A stretch of DNA of 64,000 nt, from NCBI GenBank assembly GCA_026874595.1, contig CM049322.1:37967840-38031839 (forward strand). Reading direction: 5' to 3'. The first letter of the stretch is position 1, and every line of letters begins with the position of its first letter. Made by a program: the position numbers and the translations under genes. The notes under the pieces were generated by a model, which saw only the letters and a list, made by a program, of their open reading frames with translations, had not been told where the DNA came from and ran no database searches. Source of the DNA: Sipunculus nudus. Lineage: Eukaryota; Annelida; Sipuncula; Golfingiida; Sipunculidae. This document shows, in pieces, positions 35,771 through 48,260 of the stretch.

Positions 35771-38439
35771 AAAAAGGTCTAAATAGGACGGATCATCTTA
35801 TAAGAAGGGTATTGATTATTCATTTATATGTCTTGACCCAAAGTGTCCCTATTATTGCCTTATCACATAAAGTCCGCGGAGTTTGGACTAATGCCTTCGT
35901 ATACTACACACTTCAGGCTTTGACCTCGACACTAAAAACATGGGTTTTATCAATAGGTGTATTACAGCGATCCTAAGACATAAGATAACTATGAAAAAAG
36001 ATCACCCGAAAAGTCTCCGCGAATACAAGTATCTCATTTGGTTGATTTGTATTTTCATCTATCTCAAAAAGTTGCATTATAGGTCTCAAAATGGTGAAAG
36101 GAAAAGAAGTTATCTGCGGCTTATCTCATCACGCTGAATATTACATACAGTCGAACCTCTCATCTTAGACATACGATTTAATTTACAAAATTTTCAAAAA
36201 TCATGGCAGTGTATACATGATTTGACGCTAAGAAACGGGGATATCTACAGGACAGACATTATCGGATGTTGGTGGATAGAAATGCACCGTTCGCATACAC
36301 ACACACCCACGGTCGCTAGTTTTAAAAATTAAACGATGTGAACATATAATCAACGAGAGTAAAATGTAAAGTGTTTAAAATTAATCATTTCAACCTATAA
36401 ATAGAGAAAGCGAAGGATAAAAGGTATAATTTTGAGAGAACATATCCTGTCTCGGGCATTATAAACACACGAGGTGTAAAGAGTTTTAAAGATTGGTAGA
36501 TAACAACTTGCATCACGGTATATATCACAGCCAGCCCGTTATCTTCTGCAAATCAAACGCACTGCGAGACAGGAAGCATTAATCTTTACATGTTTTAATA
36601 CCGGATGTCCCGTTAAACGTGCTTTAATGTCATCGTATTTAAGGTGCGTCGGTAATCTGAGATGTACCAAATAACTGTCGGGTTCCTCTTTTAATACTAC
36701 ACATACTTAAAAGTAGACCTAATCAAGCCGTAAAGGATCCGAGAATGGCCGACGAGACCGGCTATGGTATTTCGCAAGAAGGTAGGTTTAAAATAATTTT
36801 TTAATATTTTTATCCGATGCTGCTACATTTCCTTCATAATGCAAAATTAAGAAGGATCGTTTAAATATGAATATACGTTGACATTTCTCTCTTAACAGCT
36901 CTTACCTCGTAGAGGAGCCAGAGCAGTTGGGTGACAATATTAGATGCAGTGTTTCTGCCCTAATAATCGATAACCCTCCGTCAATCATAAAGAGAAGCCA
37001 TAGCACGCAAATCAATCCCTGAACTAGATTTTTTATACTATGTCGGTAATCCTTGAGGTACTCTCCGCACTGCCCCATCTGTAATTATTGCTGATATTGA
37101 TATGATCTCTCTGCACGTGGGGTTTGTTTGACAACTTCAGTGTAATTTGTGTGAACAGTTAACATCCAGACATATACAAAATGTCTCAACACAAACAGAC
37201 ATATAACTAACACAATAATGTGCATAAGCGATTAATAAACACATGATTTTATTTACCCTAATAGAAAATATATGTATTATTAAAGAAAAATTTCATAGGC
37301 CTAGGCGGTACTTACTAGATGGAAGCAAAGGCTTTAAGATATTTCTCAATTTATGACTTATATAATGGTCAGAAAATGTTAATTTGGGGAATATATAATA
37401 TTATTCTCCGTTACAAAAAAAATTAAACATTTATTGTATAAATAACGGAGTCCTTGTAATAATATTTAATACGCAATGTGTTACACGACTACTAAAAACA
37501 GCTCGGTTGCACATGAAAGTTGCACGCTCTTAAATGGTTAACCGTCACTTTGCCAATATTTTGCAGTGGCGGTGAGTGACAAGTTTGTTTAATCGAACTT
37601 AAGTGACCAAAGTTAGCTGGAAGAGTCATTAATATACTCTATATAGTACGTTGCATTTTAACCTCTGCTTTCAGCTGAAAAAAATCAATATATGTTAAAT
37701 TTTTGACTGATACAACTGCACCCTGCTTAAAACTAGGAACAGGGTTCATTCACGTATATATATTTTAATAACAAATAAACATGCCGATTATCAGGCGGCA
37801 ATGGACTACATATACCTGTTATAATTAATATACGTATCTTATTCAAAGCTACAATAAATTACAAATCTGCGCAATTGTTTGGTTATGTTATTGATCGAAA
37901 TATATATTGTATTCATAATTTTATTTTATAGCATGATACGGTCAATGTCCCAATCACTTTTGATTCCCGATGAAGACGAATGTATATATTAGCTGATGAA
38001 CACTTATAGACATACTTACCTTATATAAGAGAGCCCGATCAATATTTATTAATATATGTATTCGAAATGTGTATATTTTGACAGCAAAAACGCAATTTCG
38101 TAAAGGATGAATATAACTTAAGCTATCATATGGCCCATTCTGTCACACTTTACTACTCTCATTATTGATCGTTAGATTTCCTTACATTCCGTCAGGTGTC
38201 AGCACATTTAAAAAAATGATTAATAAATGCATTACCTCCCTTCATACACGGATGTTTATATATGGGTATCAGAATTCAAAATCAACAGAATGAACTTGAT
38301 AAATTTCATGAAAGAGTCCATACTAAATTTGCACGCCAAGGAGAAGTAATGCTTTGTATAGGTCTATTGGATTTTACAAGCCACTTGAACCAGTTACATG
38401 GTGAAAGCGCAATAATAAATTGTAAATGCAAAAACGTTT
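35771..38439. other. Interval without a firm gene
   Basis: The only hint of a gene is the candidate first exon at 36745-36781, listed separately. The rest is AT-rich and unassigned. Confidence 0.4.
36745..36781 (+). CDS. Candidate first coding exon (weak)
   Basis: An ATG in good context (GAGAATGG) opens MADETGYGISQE and runs into a consensus donor (GAAG|GTAGGT). The local base composition is richer in GC than its flanks. The nearest acceptor (TCTCTTAACAG at 36898) would end the protein after four more residues (ALTS then TAG), so either the next exon is elsewhere or this is not coding. No family is recognised. Confidence 0.2.
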
Positions 38440-38640
38440 TCTTGGAAGCCCAGGAGCTACTAACCTATCAAACCTCTACCATTGTCCTTGTGAACATATT
38501 CAGGGTAGAGCCTACTTCTCACGTGATATATATGACAGGCTGCCTCGAGGGTCAGATAAAAAGAATAAATTAGCTTTTCATATCATCCTCTTTCCTTCAT
38601 GCTTACTCATCGTGCAAATGATTAATAATCATATCTGACC
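38440..38640 (+). pseudogene. Conserved block upstream of the intact NLR, possible terminal exon
   Basis: The frame reading NLYHCPCEHIQGRAYFSRDI, then YDRLPRGSDKKN, ends in TGA at about 38638. It parallels 9990-10170 in block A, including the DIYDRLPRG core and the stop position. Whether it is still an exon of a neighbouring gene is unknown. Confidence 0.3.
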
Positions 38641-39914
38641 CGCATTTAGCCGGCAACAAAGCCGCGGGTGAAGTTCAAAAAGCTAAGGAGGAAAGTCACA
38701 TATTGTCGACGCCATTTATCAGTTTACATCATACGCTAATTATTATTGAAGGGACATATTCACATAAAAAAGTATATTAGATATACAAGAAATACAATAT
38801 ATTTTCCTTTAAATATTACGCAATATTTATATCTAAAATCGATTACTCCTTTAGAAAAATTAAAAAAAGTGAAATAGTTTGCCCGGGGGCCATAAGTGGC
38901 CCAAAACAAATGTACGTGGGGGCCCTACCGAATTTTAGATCCCCGGGACCAAGAGATTGTTAAAATAATCGCCATATGCATTATTTTTCTAAATAATTTA
39001 TTTCCATGCGAGTCACAGGGGAGCAGTAAATCGCTGATCCGCGAAAGCGGGATTAAAGCTCCAATGTTCAAACCAAAATTTATATCTTCAAATTTTTTTT
39101 CTGAAACTTAAGTATATAAAAATCTTTGACCCAGAGAAGTTCTTAGAGAGTATATCCTCGGCTGACACATTGCGTATTTTGGTCCATATTGCCTGGTAGT
39201 GTGTTATCAAGGTACTTTAATGGGTTGCCGATTAAATATTGATTCGCGGGAGCGCCTGACAACTAGTGTATATGTTAATAAAGAGCATGGCACCAACCTG
39301 ATAACCTATATGCCGTCGAGGTCTTGAGAAAATGAAACTGTCGAGGGTGTCAACAAATGGCTTACTTTACCAATGAACGGGCACCAAAAAACTCTGCTTC
39401 ACTAATGACGATCATGTGGTGTTCACGTGGAAATGCCTGCGAGTGACAAGTCACGGTTAGTCCTGCAAATAATACACATTTATCGATTAACATATCTGAA
39501 TATTAACAAACGTTTATTTCCAATCCATACTGACATTCATGATCGATCATGTACAATGCATGAGCATTCCTGCAATGCTTAGCATACACAATCGTTTCGT
39601 TTCACATGAACACTTATTTGTTCCGTTTACCATATCTAAATATCAGTGCATTCTTATGTTGTTTATTGAACTATCAATGTTACTCATATTATAAAGTACC
39701 TCAAAAATTACTTTTTCTATAAAATTTTAATAAAAAATCTTCGTATGTATAATCAAATGGACTGATCATATACAGGTGCATGTACATGTGCGATAGCCAC
39801 AAATTTGGGCTCATCATACATCTAAAATAAAGAAAATGTATGAAGAAATGAATCAATAAACAATGTATTTGTTATGCCCGGACCATAGATTAGTGTATAC
39901 TAGATGACCTTTCT

Positions 39915-40077
39915 TATCACGCACGTGACTTGATATATTTATATATCAGGTAACATTGTGAACACTAGCAAGGTCCGGTATGCTTTACCAGTGGGCGTAA
40001 CACGCTCTCCGACAGATATGTAGTGGTTCAAGATAAGATCAGACGTCTGCAAAGAAGGCTGCTGTAGTATCCCGCAA
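39915..40077 (+). promoter_or_regulatory. Promoter-proximal region and 5'UTR exon of the intact NLR
   Basis: The segment is conserved with 11430-11576. It contains an E-box-like CACGTG at 39922-39927 and a TATA-like TATATTTATATATC just after it. The untranslated exon ends at GCAAG|GTTTGC (40077/40078). The second 5'UTR piece starts after TTTTCAG at 40576 and runs to the start codon. The element names are pattern matches only. Confidence 0.4.
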
Positions 40078-40608
40078 GGTTTGCATTTGATTCCTTTTTA
40101 TTATCATTTCGAATACGTCAATGGTGTGAGAAATAATTTTAACATGAAGTACCTGGATTTAATGCTTTACAAATCACATTTTAAATAAATAAGTTACAAA
40201 ATGGGAATATTAAAATACGACAACTTTTCGTGAGCCATTAATTGAACGTCTTTATATTGAGTATCAAAGGTGGACATTTTTATTAATATCATAATTCAAA
40301 CAATTAAGAGCGACTTTCTGTACATTTAATTTAAATAGCATATAGTAAAAAGATAACTCAAGTAACCCGGAGTGTGCTCTGTTGACGTTTAATAGAAGCC
40401 TGTTATAAATTACCTCCCTGATGTTCCCATACTGTTATAATTCAGCGTAACGATTGATATACGGTAGTATGTGTCTTAATACCTGTTTATAAAATGTAGT
40501 AACTCTGAATTTATAACAAATAAATACAGTTGTCAAGGCCATCGTTCTCACTACACTTTTATTCGTTTCTTTTCAGACGGTTATCCTTATAATCAAGATA
40601 TATTAGCC

Positions 40609-43600
40609 ATGGGGAAGACACAGTCTAAATCTGGTCAAAGGTATATTCATTATAATTATAGTAGCCTAAAGATCTGTGTTGTGATTCACAAAAAAAAAAA
40701 ACATACTCAACGCATTAGTTATGCATACATAAAGCCGTATTCAGTTTCAGTCCAACAAATTCAAGTGTATCATACTTGTTAATAGATGTGTTTATCAACA
40801 TTAAAACTGTCCTTACAAAACAGTCCTGTTGTACTTGTAATGCAGTGAAAATGAGCTTATATTATCTTACTTTTTATTATGTGCTGCTGTGACATTTTTA
40901 TTCAGTAATTCCTATTATGTATATCGTCCTCTTTGGAAAATTGTTGGATTTCATTAGGAAAGAAAAAAAATCAACCTAGTAGGGCTGTATATTGATTGTT
41001 GAAATTACCAAAACCAGACAGTTATATCCCACATATAATAATATGTCACGAAGGCAAAATGTAATCCTAATGTATCCTTATCGATTGTATCATATCCCCC
41101 AGGAGGCAATCAAGAAGTCTACAGGAAGGAAGGAAACAATCACTGTTGAGTGAAAGGAGAAAGACTTTGGAAACACTTCGTACAGAGCTGATTGAGCGGA
41201 TCCAATTCTCAGACACACTTCTGTGGGCCAGACTGAGGTCACTTGGTGTGGTCACGGAAGTTAAAAAGGAAACATATGTAAGTTAAATTGAATCGGCATC
41301 CAATTTCAGCTTCATGAATATGACCTCCATACATTTTTTTCAATTCCTTGTTAACGTTTGCTTACATGTAAAATTTAATTTATTAACTTCTCAATTGAAA
41401 TTCCTTATTTCAGAGAAATCAACCAAGCCATATTCAAGCTGAATGGCTTTTGGACCACATCAGAAGACGAACCGATCTGGACTACGACAAACTCTGCCAG
41501 GCTCTAAAAGAGACAGGACAGGGGCATATAGCGGATCTCTTACTTGTACAGGGTGAGATTATTACTCATTCTGAGTTGAAAATTACAAGTTGTGTAATTA
41601 CTTTGCTCCCTTTATCAGAAGTCAAATTATACAACATATTCCTCATGAACATTAATTCATATTTTATCTCAGAGGTCTCAAGGAGTTATGACGAGGAGCT
41701 GATCCGTTTGCGTAAAAGAATTGCAACTCACTACCAGAAAACCAAAGGAAGGATTCCGCGGTGGCCTTACGGTCCAGGTCAGCACGATGTAGATATTGAT
41801 GAGCTCTACGTCCAAGGAACCTGTCTCGACATACATACAAAACAGACCATTGACGATATGGAAAACTTGTTCTACAAGGTTTGTGCTATATTATTATATA
41901 TATAAAACCGATACATTCGTCATTCATTCCTCCGGCATATTATCATGTCATATTTTTTTCAACGCTGCTTAAAGAATTGAAAACGAAATAGGGAATGTTT
42001 ATTTTGGGAGTTTTCGGACTTTCAAAAAATTAGAGAAAAGTTATTGTAACCTGTCAGATTGAAAACATCCTGTCGTAATATATGTGTTGACTGTGACAGA
42101 TGCGTGCCTCATATAAGGGGCCATTCCATTTTTTTGTAATATATTAACCTTTCGTTTATAGGAAGAGAAGAAATTAATATTTATCCAAGGCCGCCCTGGA
42201 TCAGGAAAGACAACCTTAATCAACAAATCACTCACATCTTGGGCCAAAGGAGTACTTGGAGCCAGGCAAGACAGATCCACATATGAAAGCTGTGCTATTA
42301 TTCTTCTCATCACTCTCAAGCATGTCAGGGCCGGAGGAACATTAACGGACGTTATACGTAAACAAATACACTGGCAATATCCTGATGATGTTGCTAAAGT
42401 AATCAAATTCCTTGAAGAAAACCCGGACGAAGTTTTGTTGGTGATGGACGGGTTAGACGAGTATGACCCGTCCACCTCACCCGTTATTACATCTATTATT
42501 AAAGGGGAAACATACCCGGATGTCCTGAGGGTGGTTACATCACGCCACACACAGGCCGTAGGGGAGTCACATGAACTCGTTAAACATTATACTACGTTCC
42601 TTGAGGTCCAAGGCTTTGATGAAAACCAGATCACATCATATATATACAAGTATTTTGCAAAATCAAACGGAAAATTTAGATTCCATACAAAATCAGCTGA
42701 TCCTGCAGCCCTAGATGAAATCGCAGCTTCACTTAAGTCAGAAATTTCAAAAAAGAAACTGGAGAGGCTGTACAGTGTTCCGCTGCACATGAACTTGGCA
42801 TGCATAGTCTGGGAGGCTGGAAGATGTTTGAGCCGCACTAAAACTGAACTATATATCAGGGTTCTCAAGTTCACATTGGACATGTATATATACAAAACGA
42901 AATCCCCGCCTCTAGCAGATTTGCAGAATTTAGCTGAGGATCACAGTATCATCCTGAGTTGTGGGATTTTGTCGTTGATGAGCCTAATGGGCAAGATTGA
43001 CAGATTTACATTCACCGTTGGGTTCGGTCAGTCAGAAGAAGAAGAAGCAGTGCTTATAAAATCTTATGAAATGGGCTTATTGATCAGAACGATCTCTGAG
43101 GAATTCGAGACTGTCAATAAACTGACGTTCTCCCATCTTTCCCTCCAAGAACTCCTCGCGGCCTATGCCGTCGTGTACTCTGAAGAACATATGAACAAAT
43201 TTCTCGCTCATCTCAACACAGTTATGCGGATACATGATTACAGGAATGTAATTATATTTATATCCGGTCTCTCAGAGTCCTGCGGGAATCTTGTTTTGAA
43301 TCACTGTGTCAATATTGTAAGGGAAACAAAGGAATTCCCAACAATCATGCAGTGTCCATATTTCAATCCGGTAGCATGGAATAATGAAGAAGTTGAAGAC
43401 CCCGACTTGAAAGACACTTCCGATGATATCAGCAATTTTATTCACCAATGTGTTCTTGAGTTTAAAGACAAAACATTAGTCAATATTAAATTGCCACCTA
43501 ACATTACGTTTGATTTGGGCACTGACCAGTCTGACACTCTACTGCTCTTATGCTCCCACGCTGGATCGAAGCAGACGGTAAAGGATGTAATAATCAGAGG

Positions 43601-44486
43601 AAAAACACTATCCCTCGAGAATACAACTGTTGTATTTTCTGCATTAGAAATGCAACACATTACAGCCTTGTATATTTTTTGTGAAGCTGCTGAAAGTGTG
43701 GAAGAACTAGCAGGATACTTAAGTCAGATGACACAGCTACGTAACATTAATGTGTACATGGACTGTCTATCAGAGGACGAGAGTGAACAACTACTGACAG
43801 CCCTTGTACACTGCAGGGAAGTAAGAAAGTTAAGGTTGATAAACGTAAACATTGAGAGATGTTATAAAATATTCACGTCATATATTAGCAAACTTACTGG
43901 TCTTGTTTTCCTACATTTGCAAGATATTAGTCTGTCCGTGATGGGAGATGACAGCAGGTTACTTTGGAATCATGTCAATCTTGCATATTTGGATTTATCA
44001 AATACCGACCTAACAACAGATCAGGTCATCGCAATGTGTGACGTCATGCCCTCATCGTGTCCAAGACTCCTGTCACTCGTTTTGGATGGTAATGACATAT
44101 CGGGAGCTGAAGAATACATCGGTTCAGCAACGGCGGGACTTCATATATTAAGGGGGCTATCCTTAAGAGAATGTAACATGAGGACGAAGGGAATGGACCA
44201 TATCATACGAAACATTCCGGAATCACTCCTAGTGATGGAGGTTGAAGACAACCCAATTGAAAATATTACGTACCTCATTCACAACCCATACCTCCTCAAA
44301 AACATGCAAATTCTATATTGTCGGGGCATAGATACCCCGGAGTCGGATATTAAGGACTTAGTGGAGGTTTGTAAAACGTATAATCCTTCTCTAGGGATCA
44401 TACATGACCAGGAATCATTCAATAAATTTGACAAGTTACTTACTGAAATGGTAGCTGATGTTAAAAAAGAGTGTGAAAAAAGATGA
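40609..44486 (+). CDS. CARD-NACHT-LRR innate immune receptor (NLR family), complete
   Basis: Coding exons by splice consensus and phase: 40609-40640, 41103-41277, 41414-41552, 41673-41878, 42162-44486 (2877 nt, 958 aa plus stop). The start GCCATGG is shared with copy A. Residues 1-10 (MGKTQSKSGQ) look like an N-myristoylation signal. Residues about 25-115 form a CARD, spanning exons 2 and 3 (LLSERRKTLETLRTELIERI ... LLDHIRRR ... CQALKETGQGHIADLLL). Residues 116-184 are the linker usual before NACHT. The NACHT has Walker A GRPGSGKTT (194-202), Walker B LLVMDGLDE (276-284), a sensor-1-like VVTSR ending at Arg312, and the HD2-type TFSHLSLQELLAAY (506-519). LRRs occupy about 630-900 (e.g. NLAYLDLSNTDL at 790). 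NLRs of this plan act as cytosolic pathogen or damage sensors that oligomerise via NACHT and signal by CARD-CARD contact. The ligand cannot be inferred. All key ATPase residues are present, so it looks functional. Confidence 0.9.
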
Positions 44487-44719
44487 GTTAATTAAGTCAG
44501 TATAGGGGTAGCGCCTTACAGTACTTGCAATATAATCCATGCTTACTTAACATGTCACGTTATATTCAAAGCTATAAACACAAATGAATTAATGTCGAAA
44601 TCTCTGCATATGATATTGACGGACTTGTAAGCTGTATGTAGTATTGATGGTTTATTACACGTATGTAAGTTAGTCAGTTAATAATATTTCTTCTGCTTTT
44701 ATTCAAACATAAACATCTT

Positions 44720-44840
44720 ATTATATATATATATATATATATACATATATAAGGTAAGGGCGATGATAGGTTGCAGGTTCCATGGTATATTGTGTTATAC
44801 ACATATATATATATATAACCCCATGGTTTTGCAACAATCT

Positions 44841-44912
<72 letters not shown>
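44720..44912. repeat. Cluster of (TA)n tracts
   Basis: Three TA tracts (about 44722-44752, 44799-44817 and 44845-44911) lie in the 3' flank of the NLR, at the place corresponding to the tract at 14774 in block A. Confidence 0.9.
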
Positions 44913-44914
<2 letters not shown>

Positions 44915-46300
44915 TTCACACGATGAATTGTAAGGTTTAAAATAGGCACTGTCTCAAGGCAATGGTTTTAGATTTCAGTAGATTTTACCATGAAGATCAA
45001 CGTAAAAGTCACTGTTTTTTACCTCCGAGATTTTGGCAGAAAAAAATGGTGTGTCAAATTTCAAGAAGAATGATTCAGTTTTTTAATAGTTATAGGGCTC
45101 ACAATAATCCTTGATGGGCAGATTTGACCCCGAAGATAACAGTAAAGGTCATGAATACACATACTATTCCGAGAACTCAGTGGACACAACCAATGTGTCG
45201 GATCTGAGAGAAAATATGCGTTACTTCCTAAGTTATTGTGTTCATACGACAAACACTATGATTCGGCTTATTTGACTTTGACGATTCAGGTCAAGGTCGC
45301 CAACTGGTCCAGGAACGTCTTTGAAGTCGTGTACCAACGTTGAGGTCAAAATGTAAAATAATACAATAGTGTTATGGTTCTAATTTTTTTTTTAATTTCG
45401 GCAGTTTGACCATGAAGTGGAAGGGGAGTGTTATTGGTTTTCGAACTCGTCCGAGATTTTGGTAGAACCATTTTGGGTTTAACATTTAGGGGAAAATATG
45501 TAGCATAGAGACGACGACGTCGACTGATATGAGGATGCCTGAGGACGATTCCACTGAAAACAACGTATTCGGGGGTGGGGGGATCATCATAATTGTAAAA
45601 TATATTCAAGTTTACGTTGCCTCAAAATTTTAGCTTTAAATATTGATGATATGTGTTTTTTATGTAAGATGTGAAATTGTGTAATGAATTACAAAATAAA
45701 TGTGTTCAAGCTGCAAAGAAAATATAGATCCAAGTATTATTTGTAAATAGAAGTTGAGCATACAAGGAGAAAAAAAAAATAATTAAATAAATGTTTAAAG
45801 TAAAACGGAATGGAAAGCTCTCATGACTCAAGGTTTTTGCTTTTATTTTAAAACACAGACATATTATATACTCGTTATAAAAAAATAATGTTTGGCTGTC
45901 TGTCAAACCTTTTGGTTTTTGTTGAATAAATACTTTCCTGATTTCCTGACAATGCGATTTAGATAAGGTTTTATATTCAAGTCTATTTTTCCCCAAATGT
46001 TTTCATTTATTTACCGACCGCACCCAGGGCGTACGCGTTATATCGTGTTTGTGTATTTAAAAATGAATACCCTCTATTATAATATGTTTCTGGTTTAAGA
46101 GTCCGTTAAACTCTTTGCCTTATTTGTCCCAATGCTGAGCAATGGTCAGATATCTCATTTACAGTACGTTTAAAACAGTCTTAATTCATGGGCGATATCA
46201 TAATCCTATGTGTAATTTGTTTCAGAATAAAAGGTTTTAGAGAAATAGTATTATTTTTCATTGTTACATTGAATAATACATTAATACATGTATATATCTA
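44913..46300. other. NLR 3' flank and duplicated non-coding sequence
   Basis: No gene was seen. From about 44940 to 45600 there are GACC/AGGTCAAGGTC-type words that look like a dispersed repeat. 45680-45940 is the match to 17590-17860 in block A. Confidence 0.4.

Positions 46301-46301
<1 letters not shown>

Positions 46302-46346
<45 letters not shown>
46302..46346. repeat. (TA)n microsatellite hosting a transposon insertion
   Basis: A TA tract runs up to the left end of the DNA element at 46347, and TA repeats resume after its right end at 47534. Confidence 0.85.
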
Positions 46347-46347
<1 letters not shown>

Positions 46348-47534
46348 TAGGGCTGTATCAATATATCGATACAAATCGATACAAATCGATACACGACGTC
46401 GATACGATAACCGAAATGCTTTTCATGATATATTGGTCGTATTGATTGATTGCTAATGAATAGGGATATAACTAACTTTAAATATAACCATTACGATTTA
46501 TAAATCTAAATTCACTGTATATTTATTGCTTTGGCTTTTAAGACTTGTTAATAAATGTGTACACGCATGCACGTCAGTACCATCATGACAAGCAGGCGCA
46601 TGTGAGCGATAATAGGAGAATTATACATACATTCGTCTTTCCTTTGAATTCTTTACTGGCTCTAGGCCTAATTGGCCAATTAGGCCGAACAGGGTTATGA
46701 CATCCCTCTGTGCATAACACCTCTGGTAGGTTTAATGGCCCTTGGACCAGGTGGACTTCACACCCTCGTTATCAGCATTTCACACCTAGAACTAACTCAC
46801 CCGGACCTCCCTGTGACTGTTGCAGACCCTAGCACAGGGTGAATATTTTGCTGGGCAGCGAATGTGTTAATGAAATCGATATTCACATCACATATTGCTA
46901 CTAGGAACAAGGTACATGCACGTATATATCTTATCTATGTGCGTGTATGTGTGTGTGTGTGTGACCTGAGCAGGGCACTTACTCGCTTCATGATATATTA
47001 TTTTAATATCTATTTTTGTATTTACGCAGCCTGTCATAGGTTACTCGAACTCCCGCGTTCGACATCAGATGTCATAATGGTTAAAGCCTGGGAACAAATC
47101 TTGTACAAACAGGAGAGTTGACTAATGGGATTCATAATCACATAAATATAAAAAAAACTGTAATTTAAGCCTATGATCTTCCCCACTAAATGCAATAAAA
47201 CAGTGTTTGTGCAAAAGGGGGGGGGGGGGGGGGGGGGTTGCTCATGGCTCAAAGAAGATTGAGATGTAGCCTTGATTAGATAGATGTTGATAATTAAAAT
47301 CAACTGGTCTGTTTATTTATTTAATATCAAGCTTAAGCTGCTTAAGGGCATAGCATACTAAATAAGTCGTACGTTAAACTTAAAAAAAAACATATAAAAA
47401 CAAGTAACAGAGCTTATATTAAGAAATGATATACAATGAAAAATGAAACGTATCGTCAATACGTATCGGTATCGAATTATCTGTATCGCAATACGTATTG
47501 TACCGGAAGAGGCGAACCGATACCCAGCCCTAAT
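46347..47534. mobile_element. Nonautonomous DNA transposon with inverted ends and CGATAC-rich termini
   Basis: The left end reads TTAGGGCTGTATCAATAT and the right end reads CGATACCCAGCCCTAA, giving TAGGGCTG-GTATC-type terminal inverted repeats. The terminal 60-100 bp on each side are rich in CGATAC/GTATCG words (left: ATCGATACAAATCGATAC; right: CAATACGTATCGGTATCG), so the ends can fold on themselves. It is about 1.19 kb long with no transposase frame. It sits in (TA)n, which hides any target-site duplication. The TIR style and flanks suggest hAT, by inference. It splits sequence that is contiguous in duplication block A. Confidence 0.7.
47217..47238. repeat. Poly-G homopolymer
   Basis: About 20 consecutive G bases inside the DNA element; its length is probably unreliable in assembly. 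Confidence 0.8.
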
Positions 47535-48054
47535 ATATATATATATAATAACAAGAGATCAATGATGATATAAATACTACAAAACATTCTCATTCAAAAC
47601 TGTTATACCAACACGTTTATTTATTGAAATGACCAAAACATTCTCTTCAGCATTCATCTGTTTGAAGCGTCGCATATTATAAACCTTCAATATTCACACA
47701 GAATATTTAATGTATTCATAAAAATAATAGCAATACATTGTGAATATACACCAGAACAAGAAGAGGAAGAATTATATTGTAGAAAAGGCCTTGTGGCTAA
47801 TGGTGCAAATATAAATAAATGAATACAGGCACATGGTATAAATATAAATAAATAAATGCAATCGAATATTTAACATATAACATGCTTATACACATATAAT
47901 ACATACATATATACATGGCTGTGTTGCCTGCTGTTGTCTTGTTTCATATTCATAAAATATCTGTCACATCGAGGTTTTCTTTAATTTGTTTACCTGAAAT
48001 AAATATTTCACTACATTTAAATGAACATTAAAAGACGATTTTAAATAACTTAAT

Positions 48055-48246
48055 TTAAAATTTGTATTTTTTTGGAATTTCCTTTAAAGTTTTAAAGATT
48101 TCATTTCTTAAATTTTCATATTTAGGGCAATAAAATAAAACATAGATCTCATCTTCAACTTCATCTTGATTACACATTTTACAGACCCTCATTTCGTTGG
48201 GTACATTATTTCTCCTTTCAATTTCAATTTCAATAACAATGGTCAC
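48055..48246 (-). pseudogene. LINE C-terminal zinc-motif fragment
   Basis: The open segment NEMRVCKMCNQDEVEDEIYV, then LFYCPKYENLRNEIF, matches the C-x2-C ... EDE-x-(H)-h-h-h-x-C-P-x-Y ending of LINE ORF2. The usual His is Tyr here. It lies directly beyond the SINE insertion and ends at AAATTTTAAAT, close to the element's 3' end. Confidence 0.7.
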
Positions 48247-48260
48247 TTAATCTAAATTTT

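Larger units (their letters stand above)
38440..47770. repeat. Segmental duplication, block B (contains the intact NLR; partner of 9990-18420)
   Basis: The alignment points are given under block A. Relative to A, this block keeps the full CARD and NACHT coding sequence, lacks the CR1-like LINE, and carries a DNA element at 46347-47534. The last clear match is at 47640-47760 (TGTTTGAAGCGTCGCATATTATAAA against TGTCTGAAGAGCCGCATATTATAA), ending near ATATACACCAGAAC. Confidence 0.8.

Noticed and set aside
42041-42550. 169-codon minus-strand open frame over the start of the NACHT exon
   Set aside because: It lies opposite the well-supported NACHT coding frame with Walker A and B motifs, so it is a shadow.
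42587-42895. Minus-strand open frame whose peptide resembles that of 35042-35290 (shared SSVLVR, ISDxSxAxISSR)
   Set aside because: Both are antisense readings of the paralogous NACHT exons. The similarity reflects the sense-strand duplication, not an antisense protein.
44674-44949. Tyr/Ile-repeat open frames here and at 14649-14950, 17436-17717, 25119-25528, 31891-32204, 51372-51659, 53601-53906, 54212-54596 and 55740-56243
   Set aside because: The YIYI segments are translated TA microsatellites. No domain remains once they are removed, apart from the LINE endonuclease words at 51372-51659.
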